Assembly: GCA_051208035.1 (NCBI GenBank) | Contig: JBPJFZ010000004.1 | Coordinates: forward strand, 248,001 to 312,000 | DNA: 64,000 nt | Reading direction: 5' to 3' | From: JACKOB01 sp024234575 | Lineage (GTDB): Bacteria; Pseudomonadota; Gammaproteobacteria; Pseudomonadales; Oleiphilaceae | Part shown: positions 8,346-16,075 of the stretch, piece by piece | Numbering within the stretch: the first letter of the stretch is position 1 | How the letters are laid out: every line of letters starts with the position of its first letter | Notes under the pieces: model-generated | The model's input: the letters and a program-made list of their open reading frames with translations, nothing else | The model's database searches: none | What the model was told of the DNA's origin: nothing | Position numbers and translations under genes: made by a program

Positions 8346-10340
8346 ATGAATAGTCTTATGCGCAAAAGTTCGGGTCTGCTGGTGGTATTTATCGTTGCTG
8401 TGGTCGTCATTGTGGCAACCTCTGGATTACTTTCCAATGCCAGGTTTGATCTGACTGAAAATAAACTTTACACGCTATCTGATGGCACAAAAAATATTTT
8501 GGCCAATCTCGATCAACCTATTGAACTTACGTTGTATTTTTCAAACAAAGGCACCACGGAATTGCCTGCACTTCGTACTTATGCGAACCGGGTGACAGAA
8601 TTGCTTGAAGAGTATGCGAGCTTGTCGCATGGCAAGGTGAAATTGACAGTGGTTGATCCACAGGCTTTTTCCGAGGATGAAGATCTGGCTGTGGCGGCAG
8701 GACTACAGGGGGTTCCGGTGGGGCCTCGACGAGATCAGGTATTTTTCGGTCTGGTTGGTCGTTCCGGTACAGCCTCTGCAAACACTGTTACGACCGCTGA
8801 TGCGGATGTAGAAGAGGCTCCCCGTGCGCCTGTTGATGGAATAAAAGAAGAAGTCATCCCGTTTTTTCAACTCGATAAAGAGTCGTTTCTGGAGTATGAG
8901 CTCACCAAGCTTGTCTACAACTTATCGCAGCCAAAGTCGGCGGTGGTAGGCGTGCTTAGTGGTTTGGATCTTAACGGCGGTTTTGACTATATGTCTCGTC
9001 AGCGCACGCCAGCCTGGACTGTGGTGCAGCAGATGGAAGACTTGTTTGAGTTGCGCTGGCTGGCAGACGATATTGAGCAAATCGATGCAGATATTAGTTT
9101 GTTGCTCGTTGTGCACCCTAAAAATATGCCGCTTCAGACTAAATTAGCGATAGATCAATTTGTGCTCAAAGGTGGCAATACGATCGTTTTCGTCGACCCG
9201 GTAGCGGAATCAGAGCAAAGTGGCATGGGAATGTCGGCGGGCGTTGATAAATCATCGGACTTGCCAGAGTTGTTTGCAGCCTGGGGGATTGAGTACTCTG
9301 CTGCTGAAATTATTGGTGATTACGCCAATTCAATGGTGGTCAGCATGGGCAGAGGTAGTAACCCTGTACGTCATATTGGGCTGTTAGGACTGGATGCTGC
9401 CAGTATGGATAAAGAGGATGTGGTTGTTGCTGGCCTTGAAAATATAAACCTGGCAAGCACCGGTTATTTAAAGCATCAAGATGGTGCGAAAACCACGTTC
9501 GTTAGTTTGCTGGCCAGCAGTACCGAATCTATGCCTGTGAAGGCTGAAGCATACGGTGTCATGCAGTCCCCAGATGAATTGTTGTCTGACTTTGCCGCAA
9601 CGGGAGAGTCTTATACGCTTGCCGCAAGAGTGATGGGCCCAGCCAATACGGCGTTTCCTGAAGGGGTAGAGATCGAAGAGACCGTTGAGGAGAATAGCGA
9701 AGGAGAGGGTAACACTGCAAATGATGAACCTGCTGAGCCGGTTAAAAAAACGAGAACGATTTTACCGCAGATTAATTCTTCCGACGCGATCAACGTTATA
9801 GTCGTGGCTGACACGGATATGTTAACTGATCGTTTGTGGGTGCAGGTGCAAGAGTTTTTCGGGCAGCGTATTGCACAGCCTTGGGCGGATAATGCCGGGT
9901 TTGTTGTGAATATGCTGGATAATTTCTCTGGCAATGCCGATTTGATCAGTATACGTAGTCGTGGACGTTTCTCTCGTCCTTTCGATCGAGTAGAGCAGCT
10001 AAGGCGGCAGGCTGAAGAGAAGTTTCAGGAACAGCAGGATATTCTTGAGCAACGCCTGGCAGATGCCGAGCGAAAACTTGCGGAGCTGGAGCAAAGCCGG
10101 AACGTGGACGATCAACGATTGTTAACCCCAGAACAGGAGGCAGAGTTAGCAAGTTTCCAAAATGAAAAATTGGTGATTCGTAAAGAGTTGCGTGAGGTTC
10201 AGCACCAGCTCGACCAGGATATTGAAGCCCTTGGTCGCAACTTGAAGCTTATCAATATATTTCTGGTGCCGGTGCTACTGACGCTGCTTGTCTTGTTTCT
10301 GCGAGCGGCGACGGGCCGAAGAAGGTCTGCCGAAAGCTAG
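8346..10340 (+). CDS. ABC transporter auxiliary protein, GldG-like
   Basis: 664 residues. One N-terminal membrane segment (residues ~12-32), then a large extracytoplasmic part beginning with the GldG signature RFDLTENKLYTLSDGTKNILANL, a Glu-rich insert near residue 440, a long Glu/Gln/Leu-rich coiled coil (~560-630), and a final membrane segment (~638-656) before RRRSAES. This is the ABC_transp_aux architecture. The protein probably holds or guides the exported cargo in the periplasm next to the ABC-2 permease. Third gene of the operon; an intrinsic terminator follows 35 bases later. Confidence 0.85.
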   Translation: MNSLMRKSSGLLVVFIVAVVVIVATSGLLSNARFDLTENKLYTLSDGTKNILANLDQPIELTLYFSNKGTTELPALRTYANRVTELLEEYASLSHGKVKLTVVDPQAFSEDEDLAVAAGLQGVPVGPRRDQVFFGLVGRSGTASANTVTTADADVEEAPRAPVDGIKEEVIPFFQLDKESFLEYELTKLVYNLSQPKSAVVGVLSGLDLNGGFDYMSRQRTPAWTVVQQMEDLFELRWLADDIEQIDADISLLLVVHPKNMPLQTKLAIDQFVLKGGNTIVFVDPVAESEQSGMGMSAGVDKSSDLPELFAAWGIEYSAAEIIGDYANSMVVSMGRGSNPVRHIGLLGLDAASMDKEDVVVAGLENINLASTGYLKHQDGAKTTFVSLLASSTESMPVKAEAYGVMQSPDELLSDFAATGESYTLAARVMGPANTAFPEGVEIEETVEENSEGEGNTANDEPAEPVKKTRTILPQINSSDAINVIVVADTDMLTDRLWVQVQEFFGQRIAQPWADNAGFVVNMLDNFSGNADLISIRSRGRFSRPFDRVEQLRRQAEEKFQEQQDILEQRLADAERKLAELEQSRNVDDQRLLTPEQEAELASFQNEKLVIRKELREVQHQLDQDIEALGRNLKLINIFLVPVLLTLLVLFLRAATGRRRSAES

Positions 10341-10375
10341 AGCACGGCACATCGATTCTTAATACGGATACGGCA

Positions 10376-10401
10376 GAAGGGCTACGGAAGTAGCCTTTTC
10401 T
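10376..10401 (+). terminator. Intrinsic terminator of the ABC operon
   Basis: Stem GGCTAC (10380-10385) and GTAGCC (10390-10395) with a GGAA tetraloop of the GNRA class, flanked by AGAAG and followed by TTTTC. G-U/A-T pairs extend the stem at the base. Confidence 0.8.
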
Positions 10402-10462
10402 GTTCGCGCTCTGTACTATTTTTTACGATTCGATGTAACGATTATTAGCCTTGGAGAAAAGC

Positions 10463-11284
10463 ATGAGCGTCAATAACCCACAGCGGTGCTACGTCGTGTT
10501 AAGTACATCTGGTGAGTTGTATGCGGCGCATCTTACGGTCGAGGATGTTTATACGCCAGTTCGCTCCCGGGATGTTGATTGTCTGCCATCTTTCATCGCA
10601 GAGTTGCCATTAGGCCGGTTTAGAGAGGTGGAAGTACATCTTCGCGTGGTGGATAAAGCGTCTCTGGCTGATACGCCAGCGCCACCTGACAGCTGGCGCA
10701 GCTTCAGGCAAGCGTTGCTCGAAAGCGACGCCGAAGCATTTACACTGCTCAGTGCTGCCAGACAATTAATGGAGTGGCAACGAGAGCATCGTTATTGCGG
10801 GCTATGCGGTGCAAAAACACAGTTAGTCCACCTTCCTGGTGATCGTTTTCTTCAATGTACTGGATGCCAACATCCCTGGTACCCGCGTATTTCACCTTGC
10901 ATGATATGTATTATCATCAAGGGCGAATATCTGCTTCTGGCAAAGCACAAGAGGGGTGGGGCGGGGTTCTATAGCGCATTGGCAGGCTTTGTCGAGCCTG
11001 GTGAATCCATAGAGCAGTCAGTGCATCGAGAGGTGATGGAAGAGGTGTCGCTGCAAGTTAAAAACCTCGAATATATAGGCTCCCAGGCCTGGTCGTTTCC
11101 TCATCAACTGATGATCGGGTTTCTATGCCATTATGCGGGCGGAGAAATTTCCCTTTGTGATGATGAAATCGCCAGTGCTAATTGGTTCCATTACAGCAAA
11201 TTACCCCCGGTTCCACCTATTCAGTCTCTGTCAGGCCAGTTAATTCAGGCTGCCGTAGCAAGATTGCAAGGCAGGGCTGGTTAG
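10463..11284 (+). CDS. nudC: NAD+/NADH pyrophosphatase NudC (RNA deNADding enzyme family)
   Basis: Nudix hydrolase that cleaves NAD(H) and removes NAD caps from RNA. 273 residues. A zinc ribbon is visible (CGLCGAKT ... CTGCQHP), then the Nudix box GFVEPGESIEQSVHREVMEEVSL, in which the usual Gly after the EE pair is Ser. The NADH-specific motif normally written SQPWPFPxS reads SQAWSFPHQ here, so two conserved prolines and the final Ser differ. Start is the ATG at 10463 behind GGAG; an in-frame TTG at 10451 lies on that site. murI follows after 28 bases. Confidence 0.88.
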   Translation: MSVNNPQRCYVVLSTSGELYAAHLTVEDVYTPVRSRDVDCLPSFIAELPLGRFREVEVHLRVVDKASLADTPAPPDSWRSFRQALLESDAEAFTLLSAARQLMEWQREHRYCGLCGAKTQLVHLPGDRFLQCTGCQHPWYPRISPCMICIIIKGEYLLLAKHKRGGAGFYSALAGFVEPGESIEQSVHREVMEEVSLQVKNLEYIGSQAWSFPHQLMIGFLCHYAGGEISLCDDEIASANWFHYSKLPPVPPIQSLSGQLIQAAVARLQGRAG

Positions 11285-11312
11285 TTGTCAGCGTTCTTGA
11301 GTAGACCTGTCT

Positions 11313-12149
11313 ATGCATAACATTATGATTTTCGACTCTGGTGCCGGAGGGCTCAGTATCGCTTTGGCACTTATCGAGAAGTTGCGACTTTTAGGTAATC
11401 ATTCTTGTCAGATTAATTATCTGGCTGATGATCTGTTCTTTCCTTATGGTTTGTTGTCGGAAGAGACCGTGCTGGATAGAGTTCGGGATTGCGTGATGCC
11501 GTTGGTAAATGAAGTCGATCCGGATATTCTCGTTGTCGCCTGTAATACTGCCAGTACTATTGTCTTGCCAGTATTACGCGCGGCATTGGAGATTCCTGTG
11601 GTGGGCGTCGTGCCTGCTATCAAACCGGCGGCGAACAAAAGCGAAAGAAAACATATTGGCTTGCTGGCGACCCCTGCCACCATTCAACGCAGTTACACTG
11701 ATGAGCTTATCTCGCAGTTTGCATCGAATGTAAAAGTGACTAAGGTGGGTAGCTGTGAGTTGGTGGAAATGGCGGAGCAGTTACTGGCAGGAGAGGCTGT
11801 GTCGGTCAGCGCTGTCGCGGACATTTTGGCGCCAATGTTAGGCGATGATTACGCAGACGTAATTGTTTTGGGGTGTACGCACTTTCCTCTGTTACATCGA
11901 CAGTTAAATGAGGCCATTGCACTTCGCTGCCCGGACAGAAAAATTCAGTTAATTGACTCTGGCACGGCGATCGCCAAGCGTATTATTCAATTGTTGGATA
12001 TTAAGGCTGATGTGTTGGATGATGAAAGAAAAACGCGACTGAATTTCGTTTTATACAGCACAGCGGAAAAGACCAGACCTACTTCCTGGTCTACGAAAGT
12101 GGCGGCTTCATTAGGTGAGTTGGTCGATACAACGATAAAGCCCGCTTAA
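11313..12149 (+). CDS. murI: Glutamate racemase
   Basis: Converts L- to D-glutamate for peptidoglycan. 278 residues. FDSGAGG at 7-13 (catalytic Asp region), the two catalytic cysteines in VACNTAS (Cys77) and VLGCTHFP (Cys188), and PAIKPA near 101. No signal peptide, so cytoplasmic. Short gap to nudC suggests co-transcription. An inverted-repeat terminator lies 30 bases beyond the stop. Confidence 0.93.
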   Translation: MHNIMIFDSGAGGLSIALALIEKLRLLGNHSCQINYLADDLFFPYGLLSEETVLDRVRDCVMPLVNEVDPDILVVACNTASTIVLPVLRAALEIPVVGVVPAIKPAANKSERKHIGLLATPATIQRSYTDELISQFASNVKVTKVGSCELVEMAEQLLAGEAVSVSAVADILAPMLGDDYADVIVLGCTHFPLLHRQLNEAIALRCPDRKIQLIDSGTAIAKRIIQLLDIKADVLDDERKTRLNFVLYSTAEKTRPTSWSTKVAASLGELVDTTIKPA

Positions 12150-12177
12150 TCATTACCCGTTTATGGCAAACTCCATC

Positions 12178-12201
12178 AAAAAACCCGCTAGTTAGCGGGT
12201 T
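12178..12201 (-). terminator. Bidirectional terminator between murI and the DUF2156 gene
   Basis: Inverted repeat AACCCGCTA (12182-12190) and TAGCGGGTT (12193-12201) with an A-run at 12178-12183, giving a U-run on the minus strand. It sits between two convergent genes and mainly serves the minus-strand one. Confidence 0.75.
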
Positions 12202-12216
12202 GATGATTGACCGGGT

Positions 12217-13224
12217 TTAGATGACGCGAGTAAGTTTGAACATACCGATAAACTCGATAATTGGAATCGATGATTTATGGCAGCAGTAGGTTTTCTCGAT
12301 GTCGCCACGGAATCTGGACTTGGTAAACTCCAGCCCTTTAAAGTTGTATAAGAAGTTGCCTTTTTCCCAGACCAGTCTGAACATTTTCTTCAGGCCCTTG
12401 GCTTCCTGACTTTCAATTTTATCTGCAAGCATTAAAGGAATTAAACCAAGGTCAACAAATGGCACACCCTCAGACTTAAATACTTCCATGGCATGACACA
12501 TCAGAGTGTAAAAAATGCCTTGTTTGAATTCTGCACAAGCACGGGAAATGTTAGGTACGTAACTGACAATTTCGTTGTTTTTGTAGATAGGGTCGAAATA
12601 GATGAATCCTACCGCTTTCCCATCTTCATAAGCGTAAAAATGGCGCTCGTTCTCTTTGTAATTCATTTGCATTGGGCGGATTAGAAAGCGAATTTCATTG
12701 CTTTTGCACTTGCGTGTACGAATCCATGCCTCAGAAATTTCTTTCGTGTGGTCGTCACTGTATCGTTCTTTAACGACGATGCCTGCTTTTTCAGACTGGT
12801 TAATTGCGGTGCGCAGAATCTGCTTTTTCTTGCCGGTTAAAGACCAGGTTGAAAGATCTATGCGGGATTCGGAACCAAACTGGGTACCAAACAGACCAAA
12901 CTTTCTGTGCAGGATATCAACAACATTTTTTGTTACCTGCATATAAACGGCATTCGAATGCTTCTTGTGAAACTCGGTAAGAATCAGCTCGAAATTGCTC
13001 TCATCGGCAACCGGGTTAGACAGTACATAGGTTTGCCCCCACTTCTTCATATAGCCTACATAACCCACGCCTGGCATATCAAAATACTCCATGCCGGGTT
13101 GAAGTGTTGAGAATGACTGAGAATGTGCACCGAATTTTTTCAGATACTCCACCCGCTCTGAAAAGGTAAAACTGTTTTTACCCGTTAAGTGGACGCCATC
13201 TAATATAAGGGTTTGATTCGACAT
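12217..13224 (-). CDS. DUF2156 (MprF C-terminal-like) acyltransferase-fold protein
   Basis: 335 residues, soluble, no signal peptide or membrane segments. Resembles the tandem GNAT-fold C-terminal domain of lysyl-phosphatidylglycerol synthases (MprF): FSERVEYLKKFG near the start, then YFDMPGVGYVGYMKKWG, AINQSEKAGIVVKERY, AVGFIYFDPIYKNNEIVSYVPN and PFVDLGLIPLML. The flippase membrane half is absent, so the protein may transfer an aminoacyl or acyl group to another acceptor. Function open. Alone on its strand with a 626-base upstream region carrying palindromic operator-like sites. Confidence 0.7.
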   Translation of the reverse strand: MSNQTLILDGVHLTGKNSFTFSERVEYLKKFGAHSQSFSTLQPGMEYFDMPGVGYVGYMKKWGQTYVLSNPVADESNFELILTEFHKKHSNAVYMQVTKNVVDILHRKFGLFGTQFGSESRIDLSTWSLTGKKKQILRTAINQSEKAGIVVKERYSDDHTKEISEAWIRTRKCKSNEIRFLIRPMQMNYKENERHFYAYEDGKAVGFIYFDPIYKNNEIVSYVPNISRACAEFKQGIFYTLMCHAMEVFKSEGVPFVDLGLIPLMLADKIESQEAKGLKKMFRLVWEKGNFLYNFKGLEFTKSRFRGDIEKTYCCHKSSIPIIEFIGMFKLTRVI

Positions 13225-13850
13225 TTCAGGGCCTCCCGAGGCTAGATGCTGTTGTATCGCTTATTGTTGTTATGCTGTTTGTTTTTTGCTGGGCTTCTTT
13301 TTGTCCCATGCCTTACATTTTTTAGTTGTTGCTTAATGAAGCTGACTTTGAGGTTCTTTTGTTTGCTTCGTTAACCCGTTCGGTAATGAACAACTGTAAC
13401 TGCTTTGTTTTATTGCTTTGTTGGAATTGATAATACTGACAAGACTTTTTAAAAGATGTGCGTTGGCGCTCATTTTTCGGTTGCAAACCGTTACAAAACT
13501 GCAAAACATTGCAAAATAGCGCAACAAACTCAAGAGGAATGTCTGACAATAGCATAAGATATTGTCAGACAATATGGTTTTTTAAAAATGATTTTCTAAT
13601 CCTAAGTTATTGTCTGTAATAGAAAATATGGCAAGACTTCTGTTTGCTATTAATGTGCTTAATAAACCGTGATATTGGTGTGATGATGAGTGTGAACCCT
13701 TGATGCCCGCGCATGAAGGCAGCAGACGCAGTGTGGGATTAAATGGCCCGGGCAATGCCATAGTCGGCATGAGGGTAGTGTTTATTGGCAGGTGGAAAAA
13801 ACAGACAGTTGTAAGTAATTGTCTTTGCAAATGGTTGGTCGAAGCGGCTT
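13225..13850. other. AT-rich intergenic region with repeated TTGTC/GACAA elements
   Basis: 626 bases between two minus-strand genes. Several short minus-strand frames (13322-13572, 13582-13830) overlap each other in different frames, lack ribosome sites and resemble nothing, so I do not call them. The region holds a palindrome cluster at 13540-13622 that could control the DUF2156 gene. Confidence 0.5.
13540..13622. promoter_or_regulatory. Operator-like palindromes (TTGTCAGACAA type)
   Basis: Three related elements. 13559-13575 is a perfect 17-base palindrome ATATTGTCAGACAATAT. 13540-13551 (TGTCTGACAATA) is a half-conserved copy, so 13540-13551 and 13560-13571 also form a 12-base inverted repeat with an 8-base spacer. 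13607-13622 (TTATTGTCTGTAATAG) is a looser copy. TTGT-N3-ACAA fits the TNGTNNNACNA operator consensus known for FadR-subfamily GntR regulators. Regulator identity is inference. Confidence 0.5.
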
Positions 13851-16013
13851 TTACACCGCTTGAGATTGCAGGTTTCGGCTAATCAAGGCGAGGGTTTCTT
13901 TGGCCGGTCTGGCTTTGCCAAAAAAGAAGCCCTGTATTTCATGGCAACCCAGACTTTTCAAATATTCAAGCTGTACCGCATTTTCAACGCCTTCTGCCAC
14001 AATGTTAAGTTGCAGGCCACGGGCCATCGCAATGATGGCGTTAACGATACAGGCGTCCGTGCGTTTATGCTGGATATCTCTCACAAAACTCTGATCAACT
14101 TTTAAGGTATGAATGGGTAATTTGGTGAGATAGCTGAGAGAAGAGTAGCCCGTACCAAAATCGTCGATGGCGATAGTGACACCCTGTTCGGCGAGCTGGT
14201 TGAGTTTGTTGATCATGTATTCCAGGTCATTCATGATGACGTTTTCTGTCAGCTCGATCTCGAGGTTCTTGCTGGGAAAATTGTAACTCTTTAGCTGAAC
14301 CATCAGCTTCTCGACAAATCTGGGATGCTCTATCTGGGTCGGTGAGCAGTTGACGGCCAAACGTATGTTAGTGTGCCCGGCCTCAATCCACTGTTTCACT
14401 TCGCGACAGGCTGTTTCAAAAACCCATTCGCTGATCTTTATAATAAGTTTTGTTTCTTCGGCCAGTGGCAGAAATTCGGCAGGAAATATCAACCCTTTCT
14501 CTGGGTGATTCCAGCGTACCAGCGCCTCAACCCCAATAATTTCACTGCTTTGAGCGTTCACCTGGGGCTGGTAGTAGACCTCCAGCTCGTTGTTGTCGAT
14601 TGCCCGGCGTAGATCACGTTCGAGTTTAAGGCGGTTAGAGCTGGGCGTATTCATGCTTTCGACGAAAAACTGATAGCCATCTTTGCCTCGGCCTTTAACG
14701 TGGTACATGGCAACATCGGCATTCTGGATAATTTGTTCGACGCTGGTGCCGCCTTCTGGATACATGGCGATGCCGATGCTCACACCGACGAACACTTCAT
14801 GATCCCCAAGCGTAAAGGGCTCTTTCAAAACATTGATCAACTTACGAGCTATTTTACGAGAATCCTCCCGCCCGGTAATTTCGGGTAACAGCAAGGTAAA
14901 CTCATCGCCACCAAAGCGGGAGAGGGTGTCACCTTCGCGCAGGCAGCTCTCCATTCTGGCGGCAACAGACTGCAACAAGCGATCACCCATCGCATGGCCG
15001 AGGGTATCGTTGATAACCTTGAATCGATCAAGGTCGAGGAACATGACGGCCAATTTGTAGTTATTGCGTTTGGCCTGGGCGATGGCCAGATTTAGGCGAT
15101 CTTTAAACAAGGCACGGTTAGGCAGCCTCGTTAACAAATCGTGGTAGGCCTGAAAATTGATGAAGTCCTCAGCCTCTTTGCGTTCGGTGATATCTCGCGC
15201 AGTGCCATAGATACCAATAAATTTACGCGCTTTACTATCCGCCCCCTGAGATTTTAAATCGCTGATATTCCGTTCAATAGGGAAAATAGTGATATCAAAG
15301 AAACGATTAGAGCGCATGCCGTCGGCAGTTTTCAGGTGTAACTCAAAACTGCGGATAGAGCGTTGATTCTCTCCCACTTGCCCAAAAAGATAACGTGCCC
15401 GCTCCACATCATCATTGCCTACGATTTCTGAGTAATGCAGTCCCAGCAGGCTTTTTTTGCTGTATGAAAGAATAGACTCAACTTTATTGTTTAAAAAAGT
15501 GAAGCGGCCCTGGCGATCCAGCATAAAGACAATATCGGGCGAGCTGTTAACGATATATCGGTGCAACTCTTCTGAGCGTTGTAATTTGCGCTGCATAATT
15601 TCATGGGAGTTCTCCATGAGCTTTTTACGCAACGCATTTTTAACAGTTGATACCAGCTCTTCAGGGTCATAAGGCTTTTTCAGATAGTCATAGGCGCCGC
15701 GGCGCAGGGCTTTACTTACCGCTGAAAATGACGATTCACCACTGACGACGATGGTAGCGGTGGTGATCTCCTGTTTGGCCATGAAATCCATTACTTCATG
15801 GCCACTCATATCATGCATGCGTAAATCAAGCAGAACGAGATCAAACTTTTTCTTCAGCAGGTACTGACAGGCATTTCCTCCACCTTGTGCGGTATCGACC
15901 TGATAGCCGTAGCCTTGCAACAGCTCCTGCAGACTTTGAATCAGTCTGGGCTCATCATCGACGATCAGTATCCTCGCTTTGCTCATGCTTAGAGTTGACG
16001 CTTGATTTTTCAT
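13851..16013 (-). CDS. Response regulator with PAS, GGDEF and EAL domains (c-di-GMP)
   Basis: 720 residues. REC domain ~13-130 with phosphoacceptor in LVLLDLRM (Asp near 62) and the KKPYDP switch lysine; PAS ~145-275; GGDEF ~290-450 with intact SRFGGDEF and an upstream RxxD inhibitory site (REGD five residues before it); EAL ~465-705 with EALVRW and the IDDFGTGYSS loop. Both cyclase and phosphodiesterase motifs look intact. It lies 62 bases downstream of the HDOD histidine-kinase gene on the same strand, so that kinase is its likely partner. A second in-frame ATG nine codons in (15986) is an equally possible start. Confidence 0.93.
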   Translation of the reverse strand: MKNQASTLSMSKARILIVDDEPRLIQSLQELLQGYGYQVDTAQGGGNACQYLLKKKFDLVLLDLRMHDMSGHEVMDFMAKQEITTATIVVSGESSFSAVSKALRRGAYDYLKKPYDPEELVSTVKNALRKKLMENSHEIMQRKLQRSEELHRYIVNSSPDIVFMLDRQGRFTFLNNKVESILSYSKKSLLGLHYSEIVGNDDVERARYLFGQVGENQRSIRSFELHLKTADGMRSNRFFDITIFPIERNISDLKSQGADSKARKFIGIYGTARDITERKEAEDFINFQAYHDLLTRLPNRALFKDRLNLAIAQAKRNNYKLAVMFLDLDRFKVINDTLGHAMGDRLLQSVAARMESCLREGDTLSRFGGDEFTLLLPEITGREDSRKIARKLINVLKEPFTLGDHEVFVGVSIGIAMYPEGGTSVEQIIQNADVAMYHVKGRGKDGYQFFVESMNTPSSNRLKLERDLRRAIDNNELEVYYQPQVNAQSSEIIGVEALVRWNHPEKGLIFPAEFLPLAEETKLIIKISEWVFETACREVKQWIEAGHTNIRLAVNCSPTQIEHPRFVEKLMVQLKSYNFPSKNLEIELTENVIMNDLEYMINKLNQLAEQGVTIAIDDFGTGYSSLSYLTKLPIHTLKVDQSFVRDIQHKRTDACIVNAIIAMARGLQLNIVAEGVENAVQLEYLKSLGCHEIQGFFFGKARPAKETLALISRNLQSQAV

Positions 16014-16075
16014 TATAACAATCGCTTAATGGGTTAGTTATTCGCTCTAATTTGATTTCTTCATCATCGTTTTCC

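Noticed and set aside
13322..13572. Two overlapping minus-strand frames in the DUF2156 upstream region
   Set aside because: They overlap in different frames, have weak starts and no family likeness; the operator-like palindrome falls inside one of them.
13582..13830. 82-codon minus-strand frame with a hydrophobic middle
   Set aside because: No ribosome site or recognisable family; the opposite strand also carries an open frame there, suggesting chance.
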